A program made the translations under genes and the position numbers. A model generated the notes under the pieces. The model saw only the letters and a program-made list of their open reading frames with translations, was not told where the DNA came from and made no database searches. A DNA stretch of 13,417 bases from Planctomycetia bacterium (lineage in GTDB: Bacteria; Planctomycetota; Planctomycetia; Gemmatales; Gemmataceae), in contig JAKEEV010000797.1 in assembly GCA_022616395.1 (NCBI GenBank), positions 1 to 13,417 of the forward strand, in the 5' to 3' direction. This document shows, piece by piece, positions 11,495-13,417 of the stretch (the stretch's first letter is position 1; each line of letters begins with the position of its first letter).

Positions 11495-13417
11495 TCAGCT
11501 CACCGGATGTGGAACTGTCAGGGCGGCTCGGACGGCGGCAACCAGTTCTTGAGGACGGTAAGGCTTGCTGAGCAGCCCCATCGAGCCGTCCACTTCGGTC
11601 AGGTCGTCGGCCGTGTAACCGGTCGAGAAGAGAATGCGAGCGGAGGGGTTAATTTCAGTCAGATACCGGATCGCGTCGCGCCCGGACATGCGCGGCATGG
11701 TCACGTCGAGAATCACCAGATCGATGCTGGTGTGTTCGCGCGTGAACAACTCCACCGCCTCCACGCCATCGTCGGCAGTCAGTACGCGGAACCCAGCGCG
11801 AGTGAGTACCGCGCTACCCAGATCGCGGATCATCGCTTCATCATCGACCAACAGCACGGTGGGTGTATCGGGCGCGTCGATGGGTTGAGGCGTGGCGGTC
11901 AGAGCCAGATACGCACCCGAGCGCGGAGGCGGTGTTGCGCTCAAATCGGCCGTTGGCAAATTCAATTCGACACGCGTGCCGTCACCAGGCGCTGAGTGAA
12001 CGGTAATCCATCCCCGGTGCTGCTTCACGATGCCATGAACCATCGGCAGCCCCAGCCCTGTTCCCTTCCCCGGACCTTTGGTCGTGAAGAATGGCTCGAA
12101 TAACCGCGCCTGAACCTCCTCGGACATCCCGCTGCCGGTGTCGATCACGGCCAGTCGCACATACGGACCCGGCCGAATGTCGTCCCAGCCGGAGAGACGC
12201 GGATCGGCGGACGTGAATTCCACTGGCGTTGCACTGAGCGTCAGCGTGCCACCCTCGGGCATGGCGTCGCGGGCATTGAGGCAGAGGTTCATCAGCGCCT
12301 GAGCGAGCAGGGTCGGATCGGCGTGAACCGGTCGGCAATCGGGGTCAACCTCGATTGTCAACTCGATGCGTGGATCGAGCGTGTGGCGAAGCAGAGCCAG
12401 AACTTCACCAAGTGCTTCGGTCGGATCAACCGGCGCGAACACCAACTGATTTCGGCGGGCATAGCCAAGCAACTTCTTTGTCAGATCCGCGGCTCGCGTG
12501 GCCGCCTGCTCGACGGTGGCCAAAAACGGCCGGTTCGGATCGCTCTCCGGTAACCGCACCATCGACAAGTTGCCGAGCACGGCAGTCAACAGGTTGTTGA
12601 AGTCGTGGGCCACCCCACCGGCCATCTGCCCGACAGCTTCCATCTTCTGAGCTTGCCGAAGTTGCTCTTCCAAGAGCCGCCGCTCGGTCACGTTCACCGA
12701 CACACCCAGGCCATGCTCGTACTCGCCGGTCGGCCCGCGAATCGCGGCGAACGATAACTCCACCCACACCGGCTCGCCATCGGCACGCAAATACCTCTTG
12801 GCGTAACTGAACCGATCCCGGACACCGGCCGTCACCTCGGCCAGGAGCGGATACTGCCCGGTCCAGTCATCGGGGTGCGTGATGTCTTGAGCCGTCAGTT
12901 GCAGAACATCCTCGACTGTCCGTCCCAGCATGGCGGCGAACGCCGGATTACACGAAACGAACCGACCGGACGGATCAGTGAGAGACACACCCGCGGACGT
13001 ACTGGCGAACATCCCGCGGAACAACTCCTCGCTGCGTCTCAATTCGTCTTCCGCTTTTCGGCGCTCAGTCACATCGGTCACCAGCGCGAGTTTGATCGCC
13101 CGGCCATCCAGATTCAGCGCGAACGACGACACCTCGACATCGATCAACGCTCCACTGCGCGTGCGATGCCGGCTCGCAGTCAGGGAACTGTCGCCCGCGC
13201 CCTTGTTATTGAGCGAACCGAGCGAGCGAGGAGTGTCATCAGGCGGCCGGATGTCCCGGAGCGTCATCACCGAGAACTCTTCCCTCGAGTATCCGTATTT
13301 GCGAACCGCTGCTTCGTTGACCGCGAGGAACTGAAACGTCGTGGCATCGTAGACGAAGACCGGATGCGGGATGGCCTTGAACAGTTGCCGGTAGCGTTCT
13401 TCGCTTCGGCGCAGCGC
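11495..13417 (-). CDS. PAS-containing hybrid histidine kinase with C-terminal receiver (N-terminus beyond right edge)
   Basis: The frame is open to the right edge, giving the last 640 residues, numbered here from the edge. It begins inside a signalling module: LRRSEERYRQLFKAIPHPVF starts a PAS domain (about 4-115), followed by a second PAS (about 129-245, DVTERRKAEDELRRSEELFR, then GVSLTDPSGRFVSCNPAFAA). The dimerisation/phosphoacceptor segment is VAHDFNNLLTAVLGNL with His271. The ATPase domain has NLCLNARDAMPEGG (Asn381), VIDTGSGM, FEPFFTTKGPGKGTGLGL and GDGTRVELNLP. A receiver domain (about 520-635) has VLLVDDE, phosphoacceptor Asp571 in LVILDVTMPRMSG, Thr599 and Lys618. The kinase would phosphorylate itself and pass phosphate to its receiver, as in CckA-like proteins. 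No membrane helix is visible in this part. An internal GTG at 13270 is not the start, because the PAS homology continues upstream of it. Confidence 0.95.
   Translation of the reverse strand, partial: ALRRSEERYRQLFKAIPHPVFVYDATTFQFLAVNEAAVRKYGYSREEFSVMTLRDIRPPDDTPRSLGSLNNKGAGDSSLTASRHRTRSGALIDVEVSSFALNLDGRAIKLALVTDVTERRKAEDELRRSEELFRGMFASTSAGVSLTDPSGRFVSCNPAFAAMLGRTVEDVLQLTAQDITHPDDWTGQYPLLAEVTAGVRDRFSYAKRYLRADGEPVWVELSFAAIRGPTGEYEHGLGVSVNVTERRLLEEQLRQAQKMEAVGQMAGGVAHDFNNLLTAVLGNLSMVRLPESDPNRPFLATVEQAATRAADLTKKLLGYARRNQLVFAPVDPTEALGEVLALLRHTLDPRIELTIEVDPDCRPVHADPTLLAQALMNLCLNARDAMPEGGTLTLSATPVEFTSADPRLSGWDDIRPGPYVRLAVIDTGSGMSEEVQARLFEPFFTTKGPGKGTGLGLPMVHGIVKQHRGWITVHSAPGDGTRVELNLPTADLSATPPPRSGAYLALTATPQPIDAPDTPTVLLVDDEAMIRDLGSAVLTRAGFRVLTADDGVEAVELFTREHTSIDLVILDVTMPRMSGRDAIRYLTEINPSARILFSTGYTADDLTEVDGSMGLLSKPYRPQELVAAVRAALTVPHPVS

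Noticed and set aside
13270..13270. GTG as start of the histidine kinase
   Set aside because: The reading frame continues to the right edge with an uninterrupted PAS domain, so the gene starts outside the window.

Overview
The window is bacterial chromosomal DNA, GC-rich, and most probably from a planctomycete of the Gemmataceae group. The evidence is the gene content. There is a TIGR02996 'repeat-companion' plus leucine-rich-repeat protein, a TIGR03000-type domain fused to a methyltransferase, a planctomycete-style PQQ beta-propeller protein, an 'MTEAEWL'-type conserved protein and a tandem Uma2 pair. Nearly every intergenic gap also carries a palindromic repeat. I count twelve protein genes; the two outermost run off the window edges.

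Layout. 1-1039 (-): 5' part of a TIGR02996/LRR protein, open at the left edge. 1110-1193: 36-bp inverted repeat. 1204-2064 (-): exported TIGR03000 + SAM-methyltransferase fusion. 2198-3490 (-): glgC, glucose-1-phosphate adenylyltransferase. 3605-3762: ATCAGTN heptamer arrays facing each other. 3778-4437 (-): beta-rich protein of unknown role. 4438-5052: gap with an AGCCGGCT-type palindrome (one and a half copies) and a good sigma70-like promoter. 5053-5904 (+): lipoprotein of unknown role. 5897-5989: palindromic element overlapping the stop codons of two convergent genes. 5988-6716 (-): zinc-ribbon membrane protein. 7030-7593 (+): ParB/sulfiredoxin-fold N-domain protein behind an AT-rich dyad. 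7638-7685: second heptamer hairpin. 7705-8952 (+): exported PQQ-propeller protein. 8961-9081: palindrome. 9083-9817 (-): Gemmataceae conserved protein. 9840-9902: perfect 27-bp palindrome. 9939-10400 and 10694-11317 (-): two Uma2 paralogues, the first lacking about 50 residues. 11411-11487: another AGCCGGCT palindrome. 11495-13417 (-): hybrid histidine kinase, truncated by the right edge.

How the genes work together. I see no clear multi-gene operon; most genes are separated by 100-600 bp gaps, each holding a palindrome placed where a terminator would be. glgC is the only enzyme with a firm pathway (glycogen synthesis), and no other glg gene is present. The hybrid kinase would sense through PAS domains and phosphorylate its own receiver. 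No prophage, transposase, CRISPR array, rRNA or tRNA was recognised. I did not find a coherent new defence or metabolic system. The most unusual content is the density of distinct palindromic repeat families, the exported methyltransferase fusion, the shortened Uma2 paralogue and the orphan beta-domain protein at 3778-4437.
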